Assembly (NCBI GenBank): GCA_903827245.1
Contig: CAIKHO010000033.1
Span: forward strand, 1-55,109
Length of the DNA: 55,109 nucleotides
Source: an uncultured Opitutia bacterium
GTDB lineage: Bacteria > Verrucomicrobiota > Verrucomicrobiia > Opitutales > Opitutaceae
Direction of reading: 5' to 3'
A program made the translations under genes and the position numbers. Positions 26,749 to 35,017 of this stretch are shown one piece after another. The notes beneath the pieces were generated by a model, which was given only the letters and a program-made list of their open reading frames with translations, was not told the origin of the DNA and did no database searches. Every line of letters starts with the position of its first letter. Position 1 is the stretch's first letter.

Positions 26749-27387
26749 TTACGGCGTGGCCGGGGCGGATTTCGCACCGAAGTCGAACTGCACGGCCGGG
26801 GGCTTTTCCGCGCCGGGGGTGGCGGTGAAATACGGCCGGACCGAATGGCCGAACATGCCGGCAAACAGCACGGCGGGGAAGGTCTTGATCGCGGTGTTGT
26901 AGGCCTGCACCGCGTCGTTGAACCGGCCGCGCTCCACCGCGATGCGGTTCTCCGTGCCCTCGAGTTGCGCCTGCAAATCGCGGAAGCCGGCAGTCGCCTT
27001 CAGGTCGGGATAGCGCTCGGAGACGACGAGCAGGCGGGAAAGGGCGGAGCCGAGCTGGCCCTGGGCCTGTTCGAACTCAGCGAGCTTGGCGGCATCCGTC
27101 GGCGCCCCGCCGGCCGGCAGCTGCACGCGGCCGACGGAGGCGCGCGCCGCGGTGACCTCGGCGAGGGTGGATTTCTCGAAGTTGGCTGCGCCGGAGACCG
27201 TGCTGACGAGGTTGGGCACCAAGTCCGCGCGCCGCTGGTAAACGTTCTGGACCTGGGCCCACGCGGCGTCAGTTGCCTGCTGGAGCGTGACGAGCCGGTT
27301 GTAGGTGCCGCTGACGAGAAGTCCGGCGATGACGATCAAGGCGATCAAAAGCCCGGCGATGCCGAGAAGAATTTTTCCTGCGCTCAT
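26749..27387 (-). CDS. lemA: LemA family protein
   Basis: 212 residues from MSAGKILLGIAGLL. One N-terminal membrane helix is followed by the LemA core: YNRLVTLQQATDAAWAQVQN, YQRRADLVPNLVSTV and RYPDLKATAGFRDLQAQLEG, with GRFNDAVQAYNTAIKTFP near the end. All are close to family consensus. It is the first gene of the lemA-TPM-TPM unit. LemA is an envelope protein with the bulk of the helices outside; function unsettled. Confidence 0.95.
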   Translation of the reverse strand: MSAGKILLGIAGLLIALIVIAGLLVSGTYNRLVTLQQATDAAWAQVQNVYQRRADLVPNLVSTVSGAANFEKSTLAEVTAARASVGRVQLPAGGAPTDAAKLAEFEQAQGQLGSALSRLLVVSERYPDLKATAGFRDLQAQLEGTENRIAVERGRFNDAVQAYNTAIKTFPAVLFAGMFGHSVRPYFTATPGAEKPPAVQFDFGAKSAPATP

Positions 27388-27664
27388 GGTGCAGCCAAGC
27401 AATCACCCCTCCGCCGCACCCGCAAGGGGCATCGGGGTCGAACCGTCGGCCAAGGTTGTAATGGACAGGCTTGTAAATCGGTTTGGCGGAAGTCCGGCCG
27501 GGCTCTCTGGGTGCGTCAGCAAACCCCGCGCCCGGAACCGCCGGCCCAAACTTGATGGCAGGCAGAGCCGGACAGCGGGGGCGAAAGCGGCCTTAACACG
27601 GCCAAGGTCCAGTCACGCCGCCGTGGTCGGCCAAACGGGAAAGCCCCCGTAACCGGACCTCGGC

Positions 27665-28180
27665 TCAGCGCCAGTAGCCCTGCACGTAGACGTAGCCGTC
27701 GCCCTGGCGGGACCAATGCGGCTGGACGAAGGTGCGGTACTGCGGCTGCGGCGCTTCCCAATGGCCGGCGACCCAGACGTAACGCCGGCCCTCGCCGGTG
27801 TAGGCCCAGTAGCCGCGCACCCAAACGGCGTCGGGCGCCGGCCTTTCCACAATGACCTCTCGCTCCGGGGGCGGCGGCGGCGGCGGTTCCGCCACCACCA
27901 CGCGGGTCCGGGCCTCCGCCTCGGTGTGATAAAGCGTGCCGCGTTGCTGATCGAGGCTGTTGCCGATCGTGCCGCCGGCGACGGCGCCGATCAGGCCGCC
28001 GACCAGCGCGCCGCCAGCGGTATTATGCCCGCGGCTGTTGTTGCCGATAATGGCGCCCGCGACCGCACCGGCGGCACCGCCGGCGACCGCGCCTTGCTGG
28101 GTGTTCGGGCCGGTGCCCACACACCCCGTGAACAGCGCCGACAGGGTCAGCGCCAGGATGTAGCTTTGAGAATGTTTCAT
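27665..28180 (-). CDS. Glycine-zipper lipoprotein with YXWXXGHW repeats
   Basis: 171 residues from MKHSQSYILALTLSALFTGC, a lipoprotein signal with C20. A glycine-zipper region (GAVAGGAAGAVAGAIIGNN and GGALVGGLIGAVAGGTIG, about 30-75) should insert in the outer membrane. A charged, proline-rich linker (PPPPPPPERE) follows. The C-terminus has tandem aromatic repeats: WVRGYWAY, YVWVAGHWE and YVYVQGYWR. Similar proteins are annotated as YXWGXW/BcpO-type or 17 kDa surface-antigen-like. No operon partner is visible. Confidence 0.85.
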   Translation of the reverse strand: MKHSQSYILALTLSALFTGCVGTGPNTQQGAVAGGAAGAVAGAIIGNNSRGHNTAGGALVGGLIGAVAGGTIGNSLDQQRGTLYHTEAEARTRVVVAEPPPPPPPEREVIVERPAPDAVWVRGYWAYTGEGRRYVWVAGHWEAPQPQYRTFVQPHWSRQGDGYVYVQGYWR

Positions 28181-28342
28181 GGGACGGTTAGTCCATGCCT
28201 CCGCCCGGGAGGTTCCGGGAGGCCGCATAATTTATCGATCGGTTGCGTGTAACCTGGCGCCATCCCAGTGCGTGCAGGCACGGGGCAAACCGAGGGCTGG
28301 TCCCGGCTTGTCGGATGTTTTGGCCCGGCGCATGGCGGATGG

Positions 28343-28543
28343 TCACGGCTCCTGCGCCATCGCGGTGGCGGGCGGCAGGCGCAATGGCTCCGGGGTGAGA
28401 TCCGGGTGCTGGTTCAGCACGAGGAAATCGTGCCCCGGTGCGTCGTGGGTTTGCGGCTGGAGCCGGCCGGGGATGCCGGCGGGCAGGCGGAAATCCTGCG
28501 GTTGAAACAGGATGTTTCGGTACGTGGCGGTGGTGGTGTTCAT
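28343..28543 (-). CDS. Small hypothetical protein
   Basis: 66 residues starting MNTTTATYRNILFQPQDFRL and ending PPATAMAQEP. The composition is protein-like and unlike the opposite frames, with a central HDAPGHDFLVLNQHPDL. No signal, membrane helix or known domain. On the minus strand it lies 48 bases beyond a perfect terminator hairpin, which in turn follows a 33-codon ORF. This layout would suit a gene controlled by attenuation. I do not recognise it. Confidence 0.45.
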   Translation of the reverse strand: MNTTTATYRNILFQPQDFRLPAGIPGRLQPQTHDAPGHDFLVLNQHPDLTPEPLRLPPATAMAQEP

Positions 28544-28592
28544 GTTGGATGGGCGTTTGATCACCCCTCCTGGCAGGCCACCGGACTGGGCC

Positions 28593-28628
28593 AAAAAAAA
28601 GCCCCTCCGGTGGCAGCACCGGAGGGGC
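28593..28628 (-). terminator. Intrinsic terminator or attenuator hairpin
   Basis: On the minus strand GCCCCTCCGGTG and CACCGGAGGGGC form a perfect 12-base stem with a four-base loop, followed by eight T. It lies between the 33-codon ORF (28643-28744) and the 66-codon ORF (28343-28543). Confidence 0.9.
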
Positions 28629-28642
28629 AAATTCGAAAAGAA

Positions 28643-28744
28643 TCAGTACCCTCGCGGCGTGCAGTGCAGCGAAACGACGGAGACGGCGGCCACGGAAATG
28701 AGTCCGTGGATCGAGGCGGTCGAGGCTGTGCCGGGAAGATTCAT
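28643..28744 (-). CDS. 33-residue ORF, possible leader peptide
   Basis: It begins MNLPGTASTASIHGLIS and ends HCTPRGY, with its stop 15 bases before the terminator stem. The middle is hydrophobic (LISVAAVSVVSL), so it could also be a tiny membrane peptide. No run of one amino acid marks a classical attenuation leader. Called on position and the terminator; expression is not shown. Confidence 0.4.
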   Translation of the reverse strand: MNLPGTASTASIHGLISVAAVSVVSLHCTPRGY

Positions 28745-28811
28745 GTTTGCGGGTGCAAGGAGAACCGGGAAAGGCCGGGTGTCAAGTCGGGGCTCGCGGA
28801 GGTGGAGGTGC

Positions 28812-28891
28812 AATTTCACGCAGAGGCGCAGGGAACGCAGAGTAAGGCATCGGAATCGATCGCTGCGTCCTCCGCGCCTTTGCGTGAAATT
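28812..28891. repeat. TTTCACGCAGAGG/CCTTTGCGTGAAA palindrome, family C
   Basis: AATTTCACGCAGAGGCGCAG and GCGCCTTTGCGTGAAATT are the arms. A near-identical element is at 45396-45483. Confidence 0.85.
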
Positions 28892-28980
28892 CCGAAATCC
28901 GATCCCAAGCCTCACCTCCGGCCTTGCTCCTCAGCGTGAAACCGGCCCTCCCGACACATGCGCGGGTGGTCGTGCCGTCG

Positions 28981-29841
28981 CTACATTGCGGCCTTCGCCG
29001 GGGGAATCTGCAGCGTGCGCTGCAGCCACGCGACAACCTCGTCCTTGAAATGGGGCGCCAGCGGCGGCCAGGGCAGCATGCCGTGCGGCCCGTCCTTGAT
29101 CGTGATCAGGTCGCAGCTCACGCCGGCGGCGCGGAGAGCAGCCTGGAATTCCACGGATCCCTGATAGGGCACATGGTCATCGAGGGTGCCGTGCACGAGC
29201 AGGAAGGGCGGCAGGCCCGGCTTGATGTAATTGATCGCCGAGGCTGCCTGCAGCAATGCCTTGGTCTCCGCGTCAAATTCGGTGCGGCCAATCAGGGCCG
29301 CCCGGCTGGCTCCCAGTTTGCCGTCGGCGCCCAAGGCGTTCTCCAGGAGATTGGCCGAGCCGTAAAATGTCACGATGGCCGCGACGCGCGTCGTGGCATC
29401 GGCGCGCACGGCTGCCATGTTGATGAGCTGGCCGCCGGCGGATTCGCCGGAGAGGACGATGCGCTGCGGATCGAGGTGGTATTGCGCGGCGTGGGCCTTG
29501 ACCCAGCGGATGGCGGTTTCGACATCCTCCAGGCACGCCGGATAATGGTACTTGGGCGCCAGCCGGTAATTGATCGAAAACCAGGCGAATCCGGCATTCG
29601 AAAGCGCCTCGTGCATCGGCGCCATGTAGCCCTTTTGGGGTCCGCCACTTTTGTCGCCGGCTGTCCAGCCGCCGCCATGCACGAGGATGACGGTCGGGAA
29701 AGGTCCCGGACCGTCCGGGATGGAGGCGTCGAGCCGTAGGCTCACGCCATCGGCGGTGCCGTATTCGATGTCATTCCGGACGGCGGCATGGGCCGCGACG
29801 CCGGTGCCCAGGGCGAGGCAGAGCAGGAGGGAAGTTTTCAT
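28981..29841 (-). CDS. Secreted alpha/beta hydrolase (BD-FAE / hormone-sensitive-lipase-like)
   Basis: 286 residues. A signal peptide ends near AAHAAVRND. The HGGG oxyanion motif (VILVHGGGWTAGD), WFSINYRLAPKYHYPA, the nucleophile serine in VLSGESAGGQLINM, the acid in VHGTLDDHVPY and the histidine in DGPHGML give a full CE10/BD-FAE-type esterase. Such enzymes remove acetyl or feruloyl groups from polysaccharide. It is divergent from the next gene with a family A repeat between them. Confidence 0.9.
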   Translation of the reverse strand: MKTSLLLCLALGTGVAAHAAVRNDIEYGTADGVSLRLDASIPDGPGPFPTVILVHGGGWTAGDKSGGPQKGYMAPMHEALSNAGFAWFSINYRLAPKYHYPACLEDVETAIRWVKAHAAQYHLDPQRIVLSGESAGGQLINMAAVRADATTRVAAIVTFYGSANLLENALGADGKLGASRAALIGRTEFDAETKALLQAASAINYIKPGLPPFLLVHGTLDDHVPYQGSVEFQAALRAAGVSCDLITIKDGPHGMLPWPPLAPHFKDEVVAWLQRTLQIPPAKAAM

Positions 29842-29924
29842 TGGGGTGGGGAAGAGTGCTTGCTAGCCGAAACTCCGGAACGCGCAAATTTTTATTCGGC
29901 GGGACGGCAGCTCATTTTTAAAAC

Positions 29925-29995
29925 TGTAGGAGCGGCTTTACGCCGCGATGGTTTCTGCGACCGCCCAATCATCGCGGCATAAAGCCGCTCCTGCA
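29925..29995. repeat. REP-like palindrome, family A copy 6
   Basis: TGTAGGAGCGGCTTTACGCC pairs with GGCATAAAGCCGCTCCTGCA. It lies between divergent genes. Confidence 0.92.
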
Positions 29996-30120
29996 GCCGG
30001 CGAAGGCCGGGTGAGCCACCGGCGAAAAAACAGGCCGCCCTTGCATCCCGCGGTCGCGGGGCTAGCGTTTCGACCTTCAAGCGCACCCTGTCCCGAACGT
30101 CCAATCCCGTCATTCCCGCC

Positions 30121-30447
30121 ATGAAAAAATCATTCTTCTTCAGTCTCGTCGCCGCCGGTTTGTTCACCGCCTCGCTCGCCAAGGCCGCCGACGCGGAGGT
30201 CACGCTGGTGGGCGAGGGCCAGTGCGCCAAGTGCGCGCTCGGCAAGTCCGATACCTGCCAGAACGTCGTCGTCGTGACCAAGGACGGCAAGGAGCAGGTC
30301 TATTATCTCGCGCAGAATGCGCTGAGCCAGAAATTCCACGACAACGTCTGCACGGACACGAAGCAGATCAAGGTCACGGGCGTCGTGAAGGAAACCGACG
30401 GCAAGAAGGAAATCACGGCCACGAGCATCGAGCTCGTGAAGAAGTAA
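30121..30447 (+). CDS. Small periplasmic CxxC protein (resembles DUF6370)
   Basis: 108 residues, signal peptide cleaved near AKAADAE. The mature part has GEGQCAKCALGKSDTCQNVV with three cysteines, then YYLAQNALSQKFHDNVC and VTGVVKETDGKKEITATSIE. The end looks like an OB-type or NosL-like beta structure. The pattern fits the small DUF6370-like family as I recall it. A metal-binding role is possible but not shown. Single gene. Confidence 0.75.
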   Translation: MKKSFFFSLVAAGLFTASLAKAADAEVTLVGEGQCAKCALGKSDTCQNVVVVTKDGKEQVYYLAQNALSQKFHDNVCTDTKQIKVTGVVKETDGKKEITATSIELVKK

Positions 30448-30518
30448 GGTTGAAACTCCGCTGCGGGTGCCTGTCAGGGCGGGTGCCGAACCCGATTGCC
30501 CCCCTCAGAGAGCGTCTA

Positions 30519-30714
30519 ATACCAACGTCCGCTAGGTTTTGCACTTTAGCCCACTGGCCAATTCATGCCAGTAGGCCACCCTGCAAGACATAAGTCCAAA
30601 ACCAACGGGACATTGGTATAAAGGGGTGACGGGAGGTAGGGCGGATTATCCTTAATCCGCCTGGCTTGGGAGAGAGCGCGCCGACTGAATGGCGCGTTAA
30701 GGATACGCGCCCTG
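30519..30714. repeat. Two adjacent palindromic elements
   Basis: ATACCAACGTCC at 30519 is answered by GGACATTGGTAT ending at 30619. Next, TAGGGCGGATTATCCTTAAT at 30637 is answered by GCGTTAAGGATACGCGCCCT. They fill the spacer between convergent genes. No coding frame. Confidence 0.7.
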
Positions 30715-30730
30715 CCTTTCAGACGCCTGC

Positions 30731-31615
30731 TCAGGGCTTCGGCGCGTCGGCGGCCGCGGCCGGCGGCTTGAAGCTGAAGGGCACGACCACGATCGATTCG
30801 ACGTACTGGTGGTCCTTCACGGCCGGCTCGAATTTCCATTGGCGTGCCGCCGCGGCGAGTGACTCGCCAAACAACTTGTGGGTCGATTCCACCACCTCTA
30901 CGGCAGCGACTTCGCCGTGGATGCCGATGGTGCAGCTCACCTTGGCCGAACCCACCAGCCCCTGCGACGCCAGCTCGGCGGGATAGACGGGAACCACCGG
31001 TGCGACCCCGGCGGCCATCCGGACCGGGTGATCCGCCTGCCGCTTGAGCAGCAATTCGTCCGTTTTCTTTGTCTGCTCCGCAATGTAGGCGTCACTCATC
31101 GTCGTATTGAGCAGTTCCAGGCCGTCGGAGAAAAAGTGGAGGACATAGCGCGCCTCGAGGAGACGCTCTTGGAACCTGTCGCTGATCCGTATCTTCCGGT
31201 CCCGGCCCGGCTCGAGATCGGCCAGCTCGCTGACATAAAGTCCCTTGTCCAGCCCGGCGGGAATTTCCAGCACGATGAAGCATCGCTTCAGCGGCATCTC
31301 CGATACGACGTGCGCGTTGATGTCGGTGCCATACAACGTGACGGTGCCGGTGGTGTTGTCCTCGATCCGGATGTCGGTGACGCCCAGCTCGGAGACCTTG
31401 ATCAAACCTTTGCGGTAGGCTCCCGCCTTCTGGAGCAGATAGAGGTTGCTGCCGGGAGCGCTGACCTCCTTGCCGTTGATCTCGACCAGCGGATTGCCGA
31501 ATTCGAATCCGCGCACGACCTGCGGGCCGCTATCGAGCTTTACCAGCAGGATATTCTGGGCGAACGCGACCGGGGCGGCCGCCAAAAGCAAAAGACAAAG
31601 AATCGGGGTTTTCAT
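30731..31615 (-). CDS. TonB C-terminal-domain protein
   Basis: 294 residues with a signal peptide (cleaved after VAFAQ) instead of the usual TonB anchor. The first 200 residues are a unique region of beta strands. The last 90 hold a TonB_C domain: VVPVYPAELASQGLVGSAKV, CTIGIHGEVAAVEVVEST and AARQWKFEPAVKDH. With no membrane anchor or proline-rich spanner it is unlikely to energise a transporter. It may be a periplasmic partner. No TonB-dependent receptor or ExbBD is adjacent. Confidence 0.83.
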   Translation of the reverse strand: MKTPILCLLLLAAAPVAFAQNILLVKLDSGPQVVRGFEFGNPLVEINGKEVSAPGSNLYLLQKAGAYRKGLIKVSELGVTDIRIEDNTTGTVTLYGTDINAHVVSEMPLKRCFIVLEIPAGLDKGLYVSELADLEPGRDRKIRISDRFQERLLEARYVLHFFSDGLELLNTTMSDAYIAEQTKKTDELLLKRQADHPVRMAAGVAPVVPVYPAELASQGLVGSAKVSCTIGIHGEVAAVEVVESTHKLFGESLAAAARQWKFEPAVKDHQYVESIVVVPFSFKPPAAAADAPKP

Positions 31616-31875
31616 GGGGTAGGCCTTTTACCTAGGCCGATTTTTGCGGGCGGGACAGTAAAATTATCAAGAAATGGCCGGGAGAATTTCGGGCGGGGGT
31701 GCAATGGCGCGGATCGGGGAAGCAATCATGACGGAATGTGAAAAGATCGTTGATCGTCCCGGCTTCAGGCGGAATCCAGCCCCGTGGCTTGGTTGACATT
31801 AACACGGGCGCCGGCTGATTTTTCCGTCACCGCGGCTCGCCCCTCATCACCCCTGCGAACCCGCCGGCCGATAAC

Positions 31876-33138
31876 ATGCACCCCTGCTCCCACGATCTGT
31901 CCGAACCCACCCGGCGGGATTTCCTGAAACAGGCGGGCACGGCCGCCGCGGCCGCCGTGCTGCCGCGGTCGCTGCGGGCGGCAGAGCCGCGACGACCGTT
32001 CGAGGTCTCCGCGAGCCTTTACGCCTGGGAACTGCACGACGAGGGCGTCGAGCAGGTGCTCGACAACGTCCAGCAGATGTCCGCGGTCAACTCCGTCTAT
32101 CTCATCGGCGTGATGCACCCGGAGCGGCGGCCCTTCCGCGAGGGCACGTTCCCGCACAATCCGGTCCGCCAGACCTGGATGGCCGAGGACGCCCGCTGTT
32201 ACTGGCATCCGGATCCGAAAAAATACGGCCGCATCAAGCCGCGCCTTTCCTCGAACGACTGGCTGAATCGCACGGACTGGGCGCAGGTGCTGCGCGACGC
32301 GGCGCGCAAGCGCGGGCTGCGGTTCGGCATCGAGCAGTCCCATACGCTGGTGGACAAGGAGCGCGCCGAGGGCGAGTTCGCGGACCTGGCGCAGCGGAAC
32401 ATCCACGGGGAGATCACGCATGTCCGCGACTGGCTGCGGCCCCTCTGCCCGAACAACCCCGCGACCCTCGAGTACGTGAGGGCGATGTCGGCGGAGCTGA
32501 TCGCGAACTACGGCATGGATTACTTCCAGCTCTGCATGATCCTGTTCGACGAGTCCGTCGACGGCCGGCCCGACCGCGGCGGCGGCTGCTTCTGCGACGC
32601 CTGCAAGCGCACCGCGAAGGAGGCCGGCCTCGATCTCGGAAAAATCCAGGCCACCCTGCTGGCGGACCCGGTCGCGCAGCCCGCCCTCGGCGAATGGCAG
32701 GAGTTCCGTTTCCAGTCGGCCGCCCGTTTCTACCAGGCGCTGCACACCAGCATCCACGCGCTCAAGCGGGACATCGACCTGCGCTACAACCTGCACATGA
32801 CGAACCCGCTCGACTGGGGCGTGAAGCTAACCGCGATGCAGCCGTACCTCGATTCGCTGCGCGTGATGGATTATTCCGAGCAGGAAGGTGATCCCGCGTT
32901 GATGGGAAAAAAACGCGAGCGTCTGGCCGGGCTCCGCCGGGAACTCCGCCGCGACCTGCCGATCATCGCCTGCGTGGGCTGCCGCCTGAAGGCCACGCCC
33001 GAGCTGCTCAGCGAGGGCGTCCAGATCTCCGTGCAGACCGGCATGGACGGCATCGCGCTCGGTCACTACGACGGCGCGACCTTCCCGATGTTGCGTGGCA
33101 TCCGCGCCGGCCTGGTGGCGGCGAAGGTGCCGGTCTAG
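31876..33138 (+). CDS. Tat-exported protein of unknown function, TIM-barrel-like
   Basis: 420 residues. The twin-arginine signal TRRDFLKQAGTAAAAAVLP is followed by a barrel-like pattern of strands: SLYAWELHDEG, VNSVYLIGVMHP, RFGIEQSHTLVD, YFQLCMILFDESVD, DLRYNLHMTNP and LPIIACVGCRLK. An internal cluster GGGCFCDACKRTAKEAGLD has the CxxC seen in some glycoside-hydrolase-like proteins of planctomycetes and verrucomicrobia that carry CxxCxxxF motifs. FDES and HYDG acids could be catalytic. I infer a carbohydrate-active or related enzyme, without a family name. Confidence 0.65.
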   Translation: MHPCSHDLSEPTRRDFLKQAGTAAAAAVLPRSLRAAEPRRPFEVSASLYAWELHDEGVEQVLDNVQQMSAVNSVYLIGVMHPERRPFREGTFPHNPVRQTWMAEDARCYWHPDPKKYGRIKPRLSSNDWLNRTDWAQVLRDAARKRGLRFGIEQSHTLVDKERAEGEFADLAQRNIHGEITHVRDWLRPLCPNNPATLEYVRAMSAELIANYGMDYFQLCMILFDESVDGRPDRGGGCFCDACKRTAKEAGLDLGKIQATLLADPVAQPALGEWQEFRFQSAARFYQALHTSIHALKRDIDLRYNLHMTNPLDWGVKLTAMQPYLDSLRVMDYSEQEGDPALMGKKRERLAGLRRELRRDLPIIACVGCRLKATPELLSEGVQISVQTGMDGIALGHYDGATFPMLRGIRAGLVAAKVPV

Positions 33139-33198
33139 CCGGGGCGAGGGCGATCCGGTCAAGAGTCCGGGGCGGAACGGACCTCATGCCGTTGAAAT

Positions 33199-33270
33199 GT
33201 AGCAGCCGAGGTCACGAGGCTGGATTGCGGTGCGAGGTCCAAGCCCAGCCTCGTGACCTCTGCTGCTACG
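33199..33270. repeat. GTAGCAGCCGAGGTCACGAGG palindrome, family G
   Basis: GTAGCAGCCGAGGTCACGAG pairs with CTCGTGACCTCTGCTGCTAC. A half copy is at 14002-14021. Confidence 0.88.
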
Positions 33271-33351
33271 TATTATTGCACGAATCCGCCGGAGCGACCT
33301 TCCCTCGGCTCTGGACTCCCTGCTCTCGACCGGCTTGTCCCGCCCCGCCGG

Positions 33352-33579
33352 TCATTTCTTTTTCCGGAACCCGAAGTAGAGCATCACCAGTCCGCCGAGG
33401 AACTGGACCGAGTATTCGGCGACCACGAAATTCCGTCCGAGGCCGATCGACTGGTCGTCCGACGGCTCGAGCAGCTCGATCGCGGCCATGATGTTGACCA
33501 CCGCGGACAGGATGGCCATCGCGCCAAGGGCGATCAGCAGGAAACGAAGGAATTTGGCGGCAAGGGGATGAAGCTTCAT
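33352..33579 (-). CDS. Small two-helix membrane protein
   Basis: 75 residues from MKLHPLAAKFLRFLLIALGA. Helices at about 10-34 (FLLIALGAMAILSAVVNIMA) and 52-70 (SVQFLGGLVMLYFGF) with a short polar loop and a basic C-terminus (RKKK). No known family. The long frame upstream of this ATG is a shadow of the methyltransferase gene. It may be transcribed with that gene, 197 bases upstream. Confidence 0.65.
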   Translation of the reverse strand: MKLHPLAAKFLRFLLIALGAMAILSAVVNIMAAIELLEPSDDQSIGLGRNFVVAEYSVQFLGGLVMLYFGFRKKK

Positions 33580-33776
33580 CAGGACGGCGGAAAATGAATA
33601 GGGCTCGGCCGGCGCGGGCTCAAGCCGTGTCCGCTGCGTATTTACCCTCCTTGGCGGGGGCGCCGATCCCTCCGCCAAAAACCACGCCGGCCCGGATCCG
33701 GGCGTTGCGCCGCGGCGTCGTGGCGCGAACCCTCTGATCCCTTTCACACCCCGGCTGCAGCAATTCTTAAGCGGCC

Positions 33777-34559
33777 CTAGCACTTCCGGCCGACGACGAG
33801 GTAGCCGGTCCCGCCATAGACGGCCTCCGTAACGACGTCGCGGAGGCCTGCCGGAACGGGCGGCCGCGGCTTCAGGTAGCCGGGATTCATCCTGGTCAGC
33901 ATCCGTTTCATCCGCCCGTCCGGGTAATCCGGCGAAAAACCTTCGTCGCCCCAGCTCACGATCCCGCCGGGCCGGACGACGCGCACGAACTCGGCGAGGG
34001 CCCGGTTCGGGTCGTTGAAGAGATTGACGCCGCCGAAATGAAAAAGGGCGTCGAACGCCCCGTCCTTGAAGGGCAGATGTTGTCCGTTGCCGTGGACCAG
34101 GACGGCAGCAGGGTCGCCGCGCTTGCGGCATTGCTGGAGCATCTGGAAGGAGAGGTCGAGGGACACCAGCACGCCTTGAGGCCCGAGGCGCTCCCGGAGG
34201 AAGCGGTGAAACGTGCCTGGTCCGGGCGACACCTCGAGCAGCCGGCTGCCGGGCGCGAGGGGGAGGTTCGCGGCGACCTTCCGGTGGGCCGACGCCGCCG
34301 TTTCGCCGAGCATGAACGGGCTCAGCACGACCTGCATGAGATTATAAAAGGGAGCGAACGCGTCGTAGAACCGGTTCCAATCCCCGTCCTGTCCGCCCAG
34401 GGTCTCGGGAAACACGAGCGACGGGATGCCGTCCCGGATCGCGTAACGCCGGCCATCGGACCGATGGTAGCCGTCTGCGCGTTGCTCCAACGCGGAGCCT
34501 GTCTCGGGATCGCGGACCCGTTCATCGAACCAGGCGGGGATTGGCCACTCGGTCTTCAC
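33777..34559 (-). CDS. Class I SAM-dependent methyltransferase with Trm112-like N-terminus
   Basis: 260 residues. Residues 12-52 (RDPETGSALEQRADGYHRSD, YAIRDGIPSLVFPE) are a cysteine-free Trm112-like domain. The methyltransferase core begins with motif I LLEVSPGPGTFHRFL. LVSLDLSFQMLQQCRKRG and the late motif FDALFHFGGVNLFND follow. This layout matches UbiE/MenG-like small-molecule methyltransferases. The substrate is unknown. Confidence 0.85.
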   Translation of the reverse strand: MKTEWPIPAWFDERVRDPETGSALEQRADGYHRSDGRRYAIRDGIPSLVFPETLGGQDGDWNRFYDAFAPFYNLMQVVLSPFMLGETAASAHRKVAANLPLAPGSRLLEVSPGPGTFHRFLRERLGPQGVLVSLDLSFQMLQQCRKRGDPAAVLVHGNGQHLPFKDGAFDALFHFGGVNLFNDPNRALAEFVRVVRPGGIVSWGDEGFSPDYPDGRMKRMLTRMNPGYLKPRPPVPAGLRDVVTEAVYGGTGYLVVGRKC

Positions 34560-34786
34560 GGCAGGAATTTCACGGGCTGGAAAAGGACGACCGGCAGGAG
34601 CTGAAACCGGCTCGGGTTGAAACCATGGTGGTTGGGGCTGAAAAACGAGCCGCGATGCCTGATTTGTCTGCAGAAAAAACGGATCGGTAGGGCAACGGGT
34701 AAAGGCTGATCACCATTGTTTCAACCCGACCCCTTTTCAGGCCCCGACCCCGTGGATCGGCCCCGACGCTTTTTCATTCCTACTGG
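34560..34786. other. Intergenic with an inverted repeat
   Basis: GGGTTGAAACCATGGTG (34614-34630) is answered by CACCATTGTTTCAACCC (34711-34727). No gene seen; lower GC than the flanking coding sequence. Confidence 0.5.
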
Positions 34787-35017
34787 TCAGGCATTTTTAT
34801 TTTCGAGCAGCTCAATGGCATCCTTCGCTTCTTTGAGGCCAGTATGATAGAACTCGCGATAACTTTTGATGGCGGCGATCTTCTTGCCGGACTCTATCAG
34901 GCACCGCAGCTCCTCTTCTTTTCTTGCTCTTTCTTCAGGAGAAACGTCACGCGGGCGTGAAAGCGTGATTTTTTTCGCCTGAGCATCTTCAATCGTGGGC
35001 GTTTTCGTCTCTTCCGC
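34787..35017 (-). pseudogene. Remnant with ribosomal L7/L12 C-terminal-like domain
   Basis: Read back from the TGA at 34787, the frame stays open for 76 codons to a TAG at 35018 and contains no ATG, GTG or TTG start. The end reads IESGKKIAAIKSYREFYHTG and LKEAKDAIELLE, which closely follows the KIxxIKxxRExTGLGLKEAKD signature of the L7/L12 C-terminal domain. A lysine/glutamate-rich stretch (SPEERARKEEEL) precedes it. The real L7/L12 has a different N-terminus and operon, so this is a standalone relative that lost its 5' part or a frame-shifted gene. GC and codon use are lower than its neighbours. Confidence 0.6.

Noticed and set aside
25786-27555. 589-codon plus-strand frame across lemA and both TPM genes
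   Set aside because: It crosses three genuine genes on the other strand; an antisense shadow.
30731-31615. Energy-transducing TonB
   Set aside because: It has a cleavable signal peptide and no membrane anchor or proline spanner, and no ExbB/ExbD neighbours.
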